Positions 34,397 to 42,587 of a stretch of DNA of 64,000 bases are shown in pieces (the stretch's first letter is position 1; every line of letters begins with the position of its first letter). Location of the stretch: positions 2,665,075 to 2,729,074 of the forward strand of contig NZ_CM002299.1 of the NCBI RefSeq assembly GCF_000153125.2. The letters are read 5' to 3'. The notes beneath the pieces are model-generated. The model was not told where the DNA came from. It searched no databases and saw only the letters and a program-made list of their open reading frames with translations. The stretch is from Congregibacter litoralis KT71. GTDB lineage: Bacteria; Pseudomonadota; Gammaproteobacteria; Pseudomonadales; Halieaceae. Position numbers and translations under genes: made by a program.

Positions 34397-35124
34397 ACTG
34401 GTGGCGATTCAAACTTTGCATTCATGAGGTATATAAAAACAGAATCTCTTGATATGCCTTCGCGCAGGTAGTAGAGCAGCCTGGGATGCTGCCTGATCGA
34501 CTCCAGTACCTCACTCAGGTATTCAGGCTCTAGCTCCAGATTGCATTCACTGCTAAAAGTCTCGCTGATCGCGTTGTCCGTCGATAAAACAACGCAGGTA
34601 TCGAGCACACGCCTTTGCACCTGGATCGGCATCACGCCACGAACTTCTCGGCGGTAACGCTTTTCCTCTTCAAAAAATCGATCCGTCCCCTGCCCATAGT
34701 ATGACGCCAGCCTGGATCGAAGGCCCAGATCGCCTATGAGATCGATGAGACCATTCGCTGACAGGGCATCGTACGCGCCGCGCGCAGAAGTGAAGGGCAG
34801 AACATTTGACGCCTGATAAAGCGCGACAACAAGCTCTTCTGGTCCCGCTTGAGGTTCTTCATCCCAGGCGGTCAGAGCGAGTTCCGAGTAGTCTCTTACA
34901 GACTCGTGATACGCAATGAGCGCGGTAATATCGCTGCGCTCGACTTCCAGATCGTTGATGAGCTGTGAACGATATTCACTGACCGTTTCGCGATCCAGAC
35001 GTTCGTCATTCCAACGGTCTAACTGAAAGCCAAAGAATATACCCATGACCAAAAGGATGAGTTCTATCAGTGCGGTAAACCAGTCGTGACCGCGTACCGC
35101 GTTAGCAAATTTAGCGAGAATCAA
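34390..35124 (-). CDS. Paralog P4 of the QNWFAV family, C-terminus replaced by IS3 sequence
   Basis: 244 residues from a TTG at 35124, with AGGAG nine bases upstream. N-terminus ILAKFANAVRGHDWFTALIE, TM LILLVMGIFFGFQL, then DRWNDERLDRETV and second block LSANGLIDLIGDLGLRSRLA. The last seven codons (FESPPVC) are read from the IS3 end. Removing the element and one AAC continues the frame as KLEFLNRLLEELRSV to a TGA at 33137-33139, the natural end. So the gene is truncated by about 14 residues but otherwise intact. It is the most divergent member near the array. Confidence 0.8.
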   Translation of the reverse strand: MILAKFANAVRGHDWFTALIELILLVMGIFFGFQLDRWNDERLDRETVSEYRSQLINDLEVERSDITALIAYHESVRDYSELALTAWDEEPQAGPEELVVALYQASNVLPFTSARGAYDALSANGLIDLIGDLGLRSRLASYYGQGTDRFFEEEKRYRREVRGVMPIQVQRRVLDTCVVLSTDNAISETFSSECNLELEPEYLSEVLESIRQHPRLLYYLREGISRDSVFIYLMNAKFESPPVC

Positions 35125-35216
35125 GGTCGATTACTCCTGACGGCTGTATGACGTGAAAAGCCTGTCAAAACCAATGCTAATTGCGCAAAACCGATAAAGA
35201 AATTCTGTTGATCCAT
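35121..35216 (-). pseudogene. Remnant or leader ORF: N-terminus of family S3 upstream of P4
   Basis: ATG 35216 opens 31 codons, MDQQNFFIGFAQLALVLTGF then an unrelated tail SRHTAVRSNRP. The first 20 residues match the N-terminus of the four-TM protein at 32108-32602 (SFLIGFAQLSLIATGF). Its TGA overlaps the TTG start of P4 (TTGA). It is therefore a truncated S3 copy whose stop happens to abut P4; coupled translation is possible. The region 35217-35435 shows nothing else. Confidence 0.6.
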
Positions 35217-35435
35217 CACCGCGCCAATTTAATCAGTTGAAGAGACCGTAACCGCGACTGCAAGCTCACGCGCTGACTCTGAGTAGAGGTCGTAGAGTAC
35301 CAAAACCTCATCGGCGAACATGCGCTGCTGAAGAATATGATGCAAAATCAGAATTGCGACGACGGCTCCTCAGACAGCCTCTAACATTCAACCGGAATCG
35401 GCGCACTATAAACCTCCCCCCCTGAGGACGCCGAA

Positions 35436-36497
35436 ATGACCAACGCGGATGCACTGCACCAACTTAAAGCCCGTTTAGATGCCCTACCCCACATGCCGCT
35501 GGCTCTCTTACCGACGCCAATGCACCCCCTCAGCAATTTCGCAGCGGCGGTTGGTGTTCCCGAGCTTTGGATGAAACGAGATGACCTCACGGGCTTGGAA
35601 GGAGGCGGCAACAAAACGCGCAAGCTGGAATTTCTGGTAGGAGACGCGCTGGCCAAAGGCGCCGACATGTTGGTGACCGTTGGGGCGATTCAATCGAATC
35701 ATACGCGTCAGACTGCCGCCGCCGCAGCCAAGTCCGGTCTCAAATGCTCACTGCTGCATTATGCGTGGACCAAAGATGCTAGTCCTCAATACCGAATAGT
35801 GGGCAACTTACTGATAAGTCATCTTATAGGCGCGGATCTGTACGTGGATGAAACGGAGCGACCGATTGAGGATCAGGGTCCCCTCGACGAATTCATGGCC
35901 TTTCTCCGGGCGCAGGGTCATAAGCCTTACCTGATACCCGGCGGCGCGTCGGAGCATCGACTCGGATGTTTTGGGTACATCAAGTGTGCTGCGGAAATTG
36001 CTTCGCAGATGGATGCAGCCGACATCCGCTTTGACTACCTTGTGCACTGCACGGGCTCCAGTAGCACCCAGGCGGGACTGCTGGCGGGATTTGCCGCTTT
36101 GGGCATAGAGACCCGCATCGTCGGCATATCTGATGATGGTGAAGTAGCCATAAAGAAAGCGAGAGTGCTGGAGCTGGCCAACGCGGCCTTAAAGGAGTTG
36201 GACCTAAGTGCACGCGTTAACGCGCAGGACGTCGAGATCATCGCCTCCAGCAACAATGATTACGGAGCGCCCGATGAGGAGATCATTAACAGCATTCGCC
36301 TCCTGGCTGGCAAAGAAGGCTTAATCGCCGACCCCGTCTATGAGGGCCGGGCAGTTCATGGGCTTTTAAAGTTGATCGAGGATGGACGCCTGGACAGGAA
36401 CACAAAGGTGCTGCTCATGCACCTGGGCGGTTCTCCCGCGATTCACGCCTACGCAGGGCATTTCGGATCCATTCAGTTGAGCCCATTTCAGGCCTGA
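35436..36497 (+). CDS. D-cysteine desulfhydrase / ACC deaminase-family PLP enzyme
   Basis: 353 residues. PLP-binding Lys in LEGGGNKTRKLEFLVGDALA (the GGNKxRKLE signature), phosphate-binding loop CTGSSSTQAGLLAG, and C-terminal MHLGGSPAIHAYAG. This is the D-cysteine desulfhydrase (DcyD)/1-aminocyclopropane-1-carboxylate deaminase family; DcyD releases pyruvate, H2S and ammonia from D-cysteine. The length and the HTRQTAAAAAKSGLKC region fit DcyD better than the deaminase, but this is not decisive. Single gene in the accessory region. Confidence 0.88.
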   Translation: MTNADALHQLKARLDALPHMPLALLPTPMHPLSNFAAAVGVPELWMKRDDLTGLEGGGNKTRKLEFLVGDALAKGADMLVTVGAIQSNHTRQTAAAAAKSGLKCSLLHYAWTKDASPQYRIVGNLLISHLIGADLYVDETERPIEDQGPLDEFMAFLRAQGHKPYLIPGGASEHRLGCFGYIKCAAEIASQMDAADIRFDYLVHCTGSSSTQAGLLAGFAALGIETRIVGISDDGEVAIKKARVLELANAALKELDLSARVNAQDVEIIASSNNDYGAPDEEIINSIRLLAGKEGLIADPVYEGRAVHGLLKLIEDGRLDRNTKVLLMHLGGSPAIHAYAGHFGSIQLSPFQA

Positions 36498-36543
36498 TGG
36501 GTGTTGAGGACACCGTTCAGCGATGGAGGACCCGACTCACTCA

Positions 36544-37332
36544 TTAGGACGGGAGCGGAGCAAGCTGGCCTTTAAGGAAGCCCTTCAGCTCACGCACCTT
36601 CTCAAGCACATCCATGAAATCCCGTTGCTTATTCTGATAGTCGCCGAACGCCTGGCGCAGACTGCGGCGTATATCGGCGGCCTCGAGGTTAGCGAGGGCA
36701 CGCGATAGCTGCTCTGACGATAATGCCGACATGCAATCCTCCTGAGTCCTGGGAAGTCGCGATATCGTCCCCAGCTTATCGGTGTACCTTGCGCTGCAGG
36801 ACTTTCGCAGGATCATGATGACGTCGTGGGGCAAGGCGCCGCGCAAGTCGAACTGATAGGTGTTTTCCGTCGTGCCCATATCAAACAGATCTTGCTCGAT
36901 CTGATAGAAATTCTGGATACGTTCACGTACTTCCAGGTTCGCAATCTTGTTGAGAGAGCCGACAGACAGCAGTTCGTCGTAAACATCGCGCTTTATATAA
37001 CCAACAATTTCGTGCGCCGCGATGAAACTGGCAACAACGAACTCGGCATCAAGGTCCCCTGACTCAAACTCCAATAAATCAAGCGCACGCAGGGTGTAAT
37101 CAATGACCCACTCAGAAAAGTCCAGGTTCCGTTGAAATGTTTCCTCCGTGATATCGAGCTCAAGCAGAATACGCGCAACATATTCCTCCCCAATTCGTTT
37201 ATCCGCCTGCCGCTCGTTCCAGTTCGAAACCTGAATACCAATAAAAACACCAATAACAACGATGGCAAAATCCACCCACACCGCGAACCAATTCTGGTCT
37301 TTTACGTGCGCTGTTAGGCTTCGAAGAATCAT
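36544..37332 (-). CDS. Paralog P5 of the QNWFAV family
   Basis: 262 residues from ATG 37332 (MILRSLTAHVKDQNWFAVWV); an upstream ATG at 37377 adds MSSPCFPIVMQKRQS. TM helix DFAIVVIGVFIGIQV, SNWNERQADKR, second block LLSVGSLNKIANLEVRERIQ and a helical C-terminus. Very close to P6 in the first 40 residues. Monocistronic, opposite to dcyD. Confidence 0.8.
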   Translation of the reverse strand: MILRSLTAHVKDQNWFAVWVDFAIVVIGVFIGIQVSNWNERQADKRIGEEYVARILLELDITEETFQRNLDFSEWVIDYTLRALDLLEFESGDLDAEFVVASFIAAHEIVGYIKRDVYDELLSVGSLNKIANLEVRERIQNFYQIEQDLFDMGTTENTYQFDLRGALPHDVIMILRKSCSARYTDKLGTISRLPRTQEDCMSALSSEQLSRALANLEAADIRRSLRQAFGDYQNKQRDFMDVLEKVRELKGFLKGQLAPLPS

Positions 37333-37563
37333 CGACTGTCTCTTTTGCATCACTATTGGGAAACATGGTGACGACAATTAGAGCACAAGGTTTAAGTCGC
37401 CTGCCAGACGAACAGAGCTTACTGTAGAGCGGCGTAAACAACGAAAGCAGAGACCTGCTCCTTTGAGAACCACTTGCTTTTGTAAGCCGCAATCGATTAA
37501 ATCCTAGGCTTCTCTGTCGCACCGTTTAGCGCGTCTTTATCTTATCCCTTGAGGAGAAAACCC

Positions 37564-38022
37564 TTGTATCTAAAACTATTCGTTTTTATGACCCTGGCCT
37601 GCATTAGCCTCGTCTCTCAGAGTGAAGAGTTGAAGCCTGAGTATTTCTCCCTTCGTCCGGAGGTAGAGAAGGCCTACGGCTACATTCACGCTGTAAAAAT
37701 CGGCAACGATGTGAAGATCTCTGGCGCCGTCAGCATGAATGATGATGGAAGCCCCACTGCGGTTGGGGACATCGAGCAGCAAATGATTAACGTCTATGCC
37801 GATCTACAAAAAGTCCTCGAGCACTATGAACTGGGATTCTCGAATGTAATTGTCGAGAACGTGTTTACTACGGATATGGCAGCCTTCCTTGAGGTTTCGG
37901 GTGATTATCGAAACAAAATTTACAAAGGAGAGTTTCCAACAGGCAGCTGGCTGGAGGTAAAAGGATTGGCTCTGCCTGAGTTCATGATAGAAATAGAGTT
38001 AGAAGCCTACAGCCCTCACTGA
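37564..38022 (+). CDS. Exported RidA/YjgF/UK114-family protein
   Basis: 152 residues from a TTG at 37564, chosen for AGGAG seven bases upstream; TTG 37549 adds five residues. Hydrophobic N-terminus YLKLFVFMTLACISLVSQS suggests export or lipoprotein-like anchoring (Cys in LACIS). The RidA domain follows: YGYIHAVKIGNDVKISGAVS, a mid MINVYADLQKVLEHYELGFS and end EVKGLALPEFMIEIELEAY. In cytoplasmic RidA an Arg deaminates 2-aminoacrylate; that Arg (in the R-x-A motif near the end) is not obvious here, so this is probably a non-canonical member. Confidence 0.8.
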   Translation: MYLKLFVFMTLACISLVSQSEELKPEYFSLRPEVEKAYGYIHAVKIGNDVKISGAVSMNDDGSPTAVGDIEQQMINVYADLQKVLEHYELGFSNVIVENVFTTDMAAFLEVSGDYRNKIYKGEFPTGSWLEVKGLALPEFMIEIELEAYSPH

Positions 38023-38127
38023 GATGTTTGCTAAGCGCGAATGCGACTCGTAAAGACTCTACCGCCGCAATGCGGCCAAAGACCGCATCAATAAGGAATC
38101 CTTGATAGAAGACAGGCTTGGATATTC

Positions 38128-38838
38128 CTATGGCACATTCTGTGCCTCAGCGAAAACCTCGTCGATGTGAGTCAGCAGACCTTGCATGGCTCGCCATTGA
38201 TTAGAGTGAAAAACATAAAATTTCGTCATGGCCACGCGCGCAGTGGCACTGGACCATATTGCGTCTATATCCACATCACTAATATCGTAAGACCTCACTG
38301 CTAAACCGGGCGTGCGCAGGATCGTCGCATGGGGATAGATTTCGTCTAACGCGGCATTGAATATCCGTAAGGACTCCGTTTGAAATCTAGCGCCACTTTT
38401 GGAGCTGTCTGCCAAGTCTCGCAGAGCATCACGCAGTGGTATTAACCCAAGGAGGTCCAGACGAGCGCCAACGAGTAACTCATCAAGGGCAGCTGGCGGC
38501 GTTGGAAGCACTGTGATGGTGGAAGCCTCTTTAAGAACACCTTTAGCTCTTTCCGGGCTGATCTGCTCCGCTGCTTCCAGCGCGCTCAGTAGCGTATCGA
38601 TGGAAGTAGCAGCTTCGAGGTGGTGTTGTTTGCCGGCGACAAGTTCCTCTCTCAACGTCACAAGATCCGTTAACACAGCGCTGAGCGTTCGCTGCGCCTG
38701 ATCTCGCTCGGTTTGCATCGCGTTCCAATTGGCGACTTGAATACCAATGAATACGCCGACCACGACAATGGCGAAGTCGATACCGACAGCAAACCAATTT
38801 TGATCTTTAACATGCCTTGTGACACTGCGCAGAATCAT
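38128..38838 (-). CDS. Paralog P6 of the QNWFAV family
   Basis: 236 residues. MILRSVTRHVKDQNWFAVGI, TM DFAIVVVGVFIGIQV, ANWNAMQTERDQAQ, then a helical domain; the second block is looser (LLVGARLDLLGLIPLRDALR). Nearly identical to P3 and P5 in the N-terminal 40 residues while the rest diverges strongly, as if the anchor is conserved and the cytoplasmic part is under diversifying change. Confidence 0.8.
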   Translation of the reverse strand: MILRSVTRHVKDQNWFAVGIDFAIVVVGVFIGIQVANWNAMQTERDQAQRTLSAVLTDLVTLREELVAGKQHHLEAATSIDTLLSALEAAEQISPERAKGVLKEASTITVLPTPPAALDELLVGARLDLLGLIPLRDALRDLADSSKSGARFQTESLRIFNAALDEIYPHATILRTPGLAVRSYDISDVDIDAIWSSATARVAMTKFYVFHSNQWRAMQGLLTHIDEVFAEAQNVP

Positions 38839-38936
38839 AGGAAGCGTGCTCTATTAGAGGTCTTTATCCGCTTGAACAATGATTAAAGCATACCGGGAGC
38901 ACCGACTCCCAGGCGAAGAGAGTGAGCTACCAGAGG

Positions 38937-39425
38937 TCAGTCTATGGCCTCCAAACGACGCCAAAAGTCCGTGAGAGGCACCTCTTTTGTCATTTCTGCC
39001 ACCATTGATACGAAGCCTTCATGAAAGTAGCCACTGCAAAGCGCCCAGAGTTCGCGGGCTCTTGGCGTTCCGAGAATGAAGTAGATAACGTCGCGGTAGC
39101 TGAGCCAGGCATCACCATCAAGAGCACCCGCTTCGTATTGCAGCCATTCGTGCTCACGGGCGCGCATCTGCGCGATGATCCAGAACATCAGCTGCGTTTT
39201 CTCTTCGAAGCTCGGGACTTCGGTCCCGGACATAGAGCGCCCAAGGCCCGGGAAATCAATGAACTTGTACACGCCCCCCTGATCCGTGGTGAGCGCTACT
39301 TGCCGGGCCTCGGACAGCAATAACTGCGTCCCCTGCCTCACCTGAACGGCCAGGTAAACCAGGGTGATGACAACCAGCACGACTCCGACAATCTGCGAGA
39401 CGTACGACCATTCCTCAAGGGTCAT
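38937..39425 (-). CDS. Small membrane-anchored protein, family S2 (second member)
   Basis: 162 residues: TM helix VSQIVGVVLVVITLVYLAVQ, VRQG, then a helical domain WIIAQMRAREHEWLQYEAGA, LDGDAWLSYRDVIYF and ELWALCSGYFHEGF. Same plan as the protein at 21794-22249. Unknown function. It is the last accessory-type gene before the MipA gene. Confidence 0.7.
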   Translation of the reverse strand: MTLEEWSYVSQIVGVVLVVITLVYLAVQVRQGTQLLLSEARQVALTTDQGGVYKFIDFPGLGRSMSGTEVPSFEEKTQLMFWIIAQMRAREHEWLQYEAGALDGDAWLSYRDVIYFILGTPRARELWALCSGYFHEGFVSMVAEMTKEVPLTDFWRRLEAID

Positions 39426-39518
39426 GTAGGCATCCTCTTACTACGCTTGATGCCCCAACTTAGCAGAAAAGACCTTTGTGCGGTGCCCGCTCGCGGTAAA
39501 AAAGGCGGCGGACGCGGG

Positions 39519-40418
39519 TCAAAAATTTCGCGTCAGGGAGGTGAGCAAGAAGAACTGTGTTTCATCAACGACAATCGGACTGTCAGCCGCATTATCAATG
39601 AGCTGACTGCCTCGCACGATGGTCGTAAATCGCCACTTACTCTTTCCCACCGGTAAGCTCACCAGGGCTTGGAGCCCAAGACGCTCCACACCTGCCTCTG
39701 CAGAGTACTCGGGCAAGCCCGTCTCAATGGACTCCTCGGGGGTGATACCGAATAACGAATCCTTGTAGACCGAGTCTCCAAAGCGCAGCACCGGACCCAC
39801 GGCATAAAATCCCCTGCCGTTCATCAAGCGGCCCCGGCGATTCACGCTGAGATCCAGATAGGCACCTTCGTGCCCCGACCCAACATCCTGCGCAAAAGTA
39901 GCATTGCCTGACCAACGCCCCCTTGCTACCTCAACAAACAGTCGCGCTTCCGTGGATACGCCCACTTCGTCGAGCCCATCAATGGAATCATCCCGGACAT
40001 TAAAACCCGGGGCGATGGACGCTCCCACCTTGAAGGAGTTGCCCGAGGCCTGACTGCCGCTTCGGTAAAGAAAACCACCCAGACCCTGGGGCACATTGGC
40101 AAAGTATTTTGTGCCCGCCTCATCCACATAGCGGAAGTCAAAGTAAGGAATGGGCGTGACGTTGTATTCGTCGCTGCCGGCAAACTTCGGATTAACAATA
40201 AGGCCCGCGCCGAACTCCGAGCGCCAGCCCAGAGGCAGTCCCATGGGTGATCGGGCTGCACTGGCCGCTGGAGGCGCTGCGGCTTGATCGAGAGTTTCGG
40301 CTTGATTAGGCGCCGCAGCCTGATTAGAAGCAGCAGCCTGACCAGGATCAGTCTGCGCCAGGGCCGTGCCGGCACACAGGGTGAATAGCAAGGCTGATAA
40401 GTGGTTAAGGCGTCTCAC
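39519..40418 (-). CDS. MipA/OmpV-family outer-membrane protein
   Basis: 299 residues from a GTG at 40418 with GGAG six bases upstream; an in-frame ATG at 40451 is less likely. Signal peptide RRLNHLSALLFTLCAGTALA, then a low-complexity linker with near repeats (NQAAAPNQAETLDQAAAPPA), then the MipA beta-barrel: RSEFGAGLIVNPKFAGSDEY, PIPYFDFRY and a last strand FFLLTSLTRNF with terminal Phe. MipA scaffolds murein enzymes in E. coli, while OmpV relatives are pores; the role here is unknown. Confidence 0.88.
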   Translation of the reverse strand: MRRLNHLSALLFTLCAGTALAQTDPGQAAASNQAAAPNQAETLDQAAAPPAASAARSPMGLPLGWRSEFGAGLIVNPKFAGSDEYNVTPIPYFDFRYVDEAGTKYFANVPQGLGGFLYRSGSQASGNSFKVGASIAPGFNVRDDSIDGLDEVGVSTEARLFVEVARGRWSGNATFAQDVGSGHEGAYLDLSVNRRGRLMNGRGFYAVGPVLRFGDSVYKDSLFGITPEESIETGLPEYSAEAGVERLGLQALVSLPVGKSKWRFTTIVRGSQLIDNAADSPIVVDETQFFLLTSLTRNF

Positions 40419-40572
40419 GATAAACTCCGGCTTCGGTAGTTGAAGTGGCAAACTCTAACTCCTGCTTGTTACGCAGAGTTAATGGATATGGTGCTGTCTA
40501 AATGAGAGTTTCTCTGCCTTGAGATAGTCCTATCGCGCAAAGACCTGCTTAACCGCCCCTGGGCGAAGGAGG

Positions 40573-42432
40573 TCAGATATTGCTGCCCTGGGTGTTGGAG
40601 TCGCTGTCTGCGAGATCGTCTGCACTCATGATGATGTCCCGATAGGTCCCCCCCGCCGGGATCATGGGGTACACATTCTCTTCCGCCTCTACGATCACAT
40701 CGAGTAGATAGGGCTCCTCAGGATCCGCGAGCATCCGCTCAATAGCAGCAGGCAGATCTTCGGCACGACGCACGCGTTCGGCGGTCACGCGATAGCCTTT
40801 GGCGATGCTCAAAAAGTCCGGATAAATATCCGCATCGTCACTGGACTTGACCGCCATGGGATCCGACAAATCGGATCCTGCGCGATGTGAGTCATAGATC
40901 ATGTCCTGCCACTGGCGAACCATACCCAGCCACTGGTTGTTAATCACGACGGTTTTGACGCCGATGCCATAGCGATGACAGGTGGAGAGTTCATGGATCG
41001 TCATGTTCAGGGAGCCGTCGCCGTCGATATCGATAACCTGCCGATCCGGCGCCGCGATTTTGGCGCCAATGGCCGCCGGCAGGCCATACCCCATGGTGCC
41101 GAAGCCTGAGGAACTCAGGAAGGAACGAGGCTGTTTGGAGCGATAGAACTGCATGGCCCACATTTGATGCTGGCCCACGCCCAGCGACACCACCGCGTCT
41201 CCCAAAGTGGCTGCGCACAGCGCCCGGATCACATGCTGGGGTTTGAGACCCTCGGAATCTGATTCCGGATAGGGGTAATCCTGCTTCCAGCCATTCACCG
41301 TCTCTACCCACGGGCGTGACTCTACGGGCTCACAGGCGCCGAGCATCTGCAGGAGTGCGGGCTTGAGGTCCGCGCGAATGGGCAGGGTCACCGTCTTATT
41401 TTTGTTAAGTTCGCTGCGATCGATATCGATATGAATAATGCGAGCCTGCTTGGCAAACTCGGCAACATTCCCCGTTACGCGATCATCAAAGCGCACACCC
41501 AGCGCCAGGACCAGGTCCGCCTCGTAGATGGCGCGATTGGCATATTTAGCACCGTGCATGCCCAGGACATCCAGCGATAGCGCATGGTCCGGCGGAAAAC
41601 ACCCGACCCCCATGATGGTCCAGGTAACGGGAATCTGCGCCTTCTCCGCAAAGGCCAGGAGCGAGTCTTCGCCGGCGGCGACGCCTATGCCGCCGCCGGC
41701 ATAAATCACCGGCCGTTCGCTCTCCCGAAGCAGCCGCATGCACTCTTCCAACTGCCCCTGCTCCATGCCCGTCATGGCAGGCTCAGGGGTATCGATCACC
41801 GCCGGAATGCGGGGAGCCTTGTAATTGCCCTCGGGATCCTTGGGGTATTGCTGCTGAATATCTTTGGGAATATCGATCAGCACGGGACCCGGGCGGTTAC
41901 CTCCCGCCAGGGCAAACGCCTCGCGCACCACTTCGGGAATAGCACCGACGCGCTTCACAAGGTAGTTTCGTTTGGTGATCGCATCAGTGACCGCAACAAT
42001 ATCCACCTCCTGAAAAGCGTTTTTACCCAGCAAATGCGATGGCACGTTGCCCGTAATAGCCACCAAGGGCGTGGAATCGCTATTGGCGTCGGCGATACCG
42101 GTTACCAGGTTAGTCGCGCCGGGGCCCGAGGTTGCAAGGCACACACCGGGGCGACCCGTCACGCGGGCGTAGCCCTGGGCCGCATGCACCGCACCCTGCT
42201 CGTGCTCTGTGCGAATACAGCGGATACCAAACTGCGGCAACACATCAAAAATCTCGAGATTGGCGCCACCCGGGTAGCCAAAAAGCGTATCCACGCCCTC
42301 GGCGACAAGACACTTGGCGAGAATTTGCGCGCCGCGAAGGGCGACCTCCTCACCACCCCGGGAGGAATCATCGAGTGCACCCCCGGTGACGGTATCGCGG
42401 GTTCCGTAGGTTAGGCTGTCCCCCTGGCTCAC
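40573..42432 (-). CDS. Acetolactate synthase, large subunit
   Basis: 619 residues, about 45 longer than IlvI, mostly through an N-terminal tail (TYGTRDTVTGGALDDSSRGG). TPP-dependent motifs: catalytic Glu in RTEHEQGAVHAAQGYARVTG, FAD-domain LGMHGAKYANRAIYEADLVL and TPP/Mg motif IDGDGSLNMTIHELSTCHRY. It condenses two pyruvates or pyruvate and 2-oxobutyrate in branched-chain amino acid synthesis. The regulatory small subunit gene (ilvH/ilvN) is not adjacent, so it is either elsewhere or this is a stand-alone isozyme. Confidence 0.93.
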   Translation of the reverse strand: MSQGDSLTYGTRDTVTGGALDDSSRGGEEVALRGAQILAKCLVAEGVDTLFGYPGGANLEIFDVLPQFGIRCIRTEHEQGAVHAAQGYARVTGRPGVCLATSGPGATNLVTGIADANSDSTPLVAITGNVPSHLLGKNAFQEVDIVAVTDAITKRNYLVKRVGAIPEVVREAFALAGGNRPGPVLIDIPKDIQQQYPKDPEGNYKAPRIPAVIDTPEPAMTGMEQGQLEECMRLLRESERPVIYAGGGIGVAAGEDSLLAFAEKAQIPVTWTIMGVGCFPPDHALSLDVLGMHGAKYANRAIYEADLVLALGVRFDDRVTGNVAEFAKQARIIHIDIDRSELNKNKTVTLPIRADLKPALLQMLGACEPVESRPWVETVNGWKQDYPYPESDSEGLKPQHVIRALCAATLGDAVVSLGVGQHQMWAMQFYRSKQPRSFLSSSGFGTMGYGLPAAIGAKIAAPDRQVIDIDGDGSLNMTIHELSTCHRYGIGVKTVVINNQWLGMVRQWQDMIYDSHRAGSDLSDPMAVKSSDDADIYPDFLSIAKGYRVTAERVRRAEDLPAAIERMLADPEEPYLLDVIVEAEENVYPMIPAGGTYRDIIMSADDLADSDSNTQGSNI

Positions 42433-42587
42433 GTTTTCTCCTTAATACGACGCTAAGAATCGCGCATTCTAGACTGTTCCCCCGGGCTGCGTCTTTCCTT
42501 GGTCACACAGGGGGTGTTAACCGGCGTGTCTCCCCGTCGAACCCGGTGCCGTGTATAGTCATTCTTCGTCTGCTTGTGGGAACTTTT

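Larger units (their letters stand above)
33183..34411 (-). mobile_element. Second IS3-family insertion sequence, inside paralog P4
   Basis: 1229 bp. Ends TGAATCGCCACCAGTT at both sides, then CTAGACAC after two mismatches; about 30 of 34 terminal positions match. The 3-bp duplication AAC flanks it (33180-33182 and 34412-34414). It is a different element from the one at 24431 (different ends and proteins) but has the same target trinucleotide. It replaced the end of the P4 gene. Confidence 0.9.
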
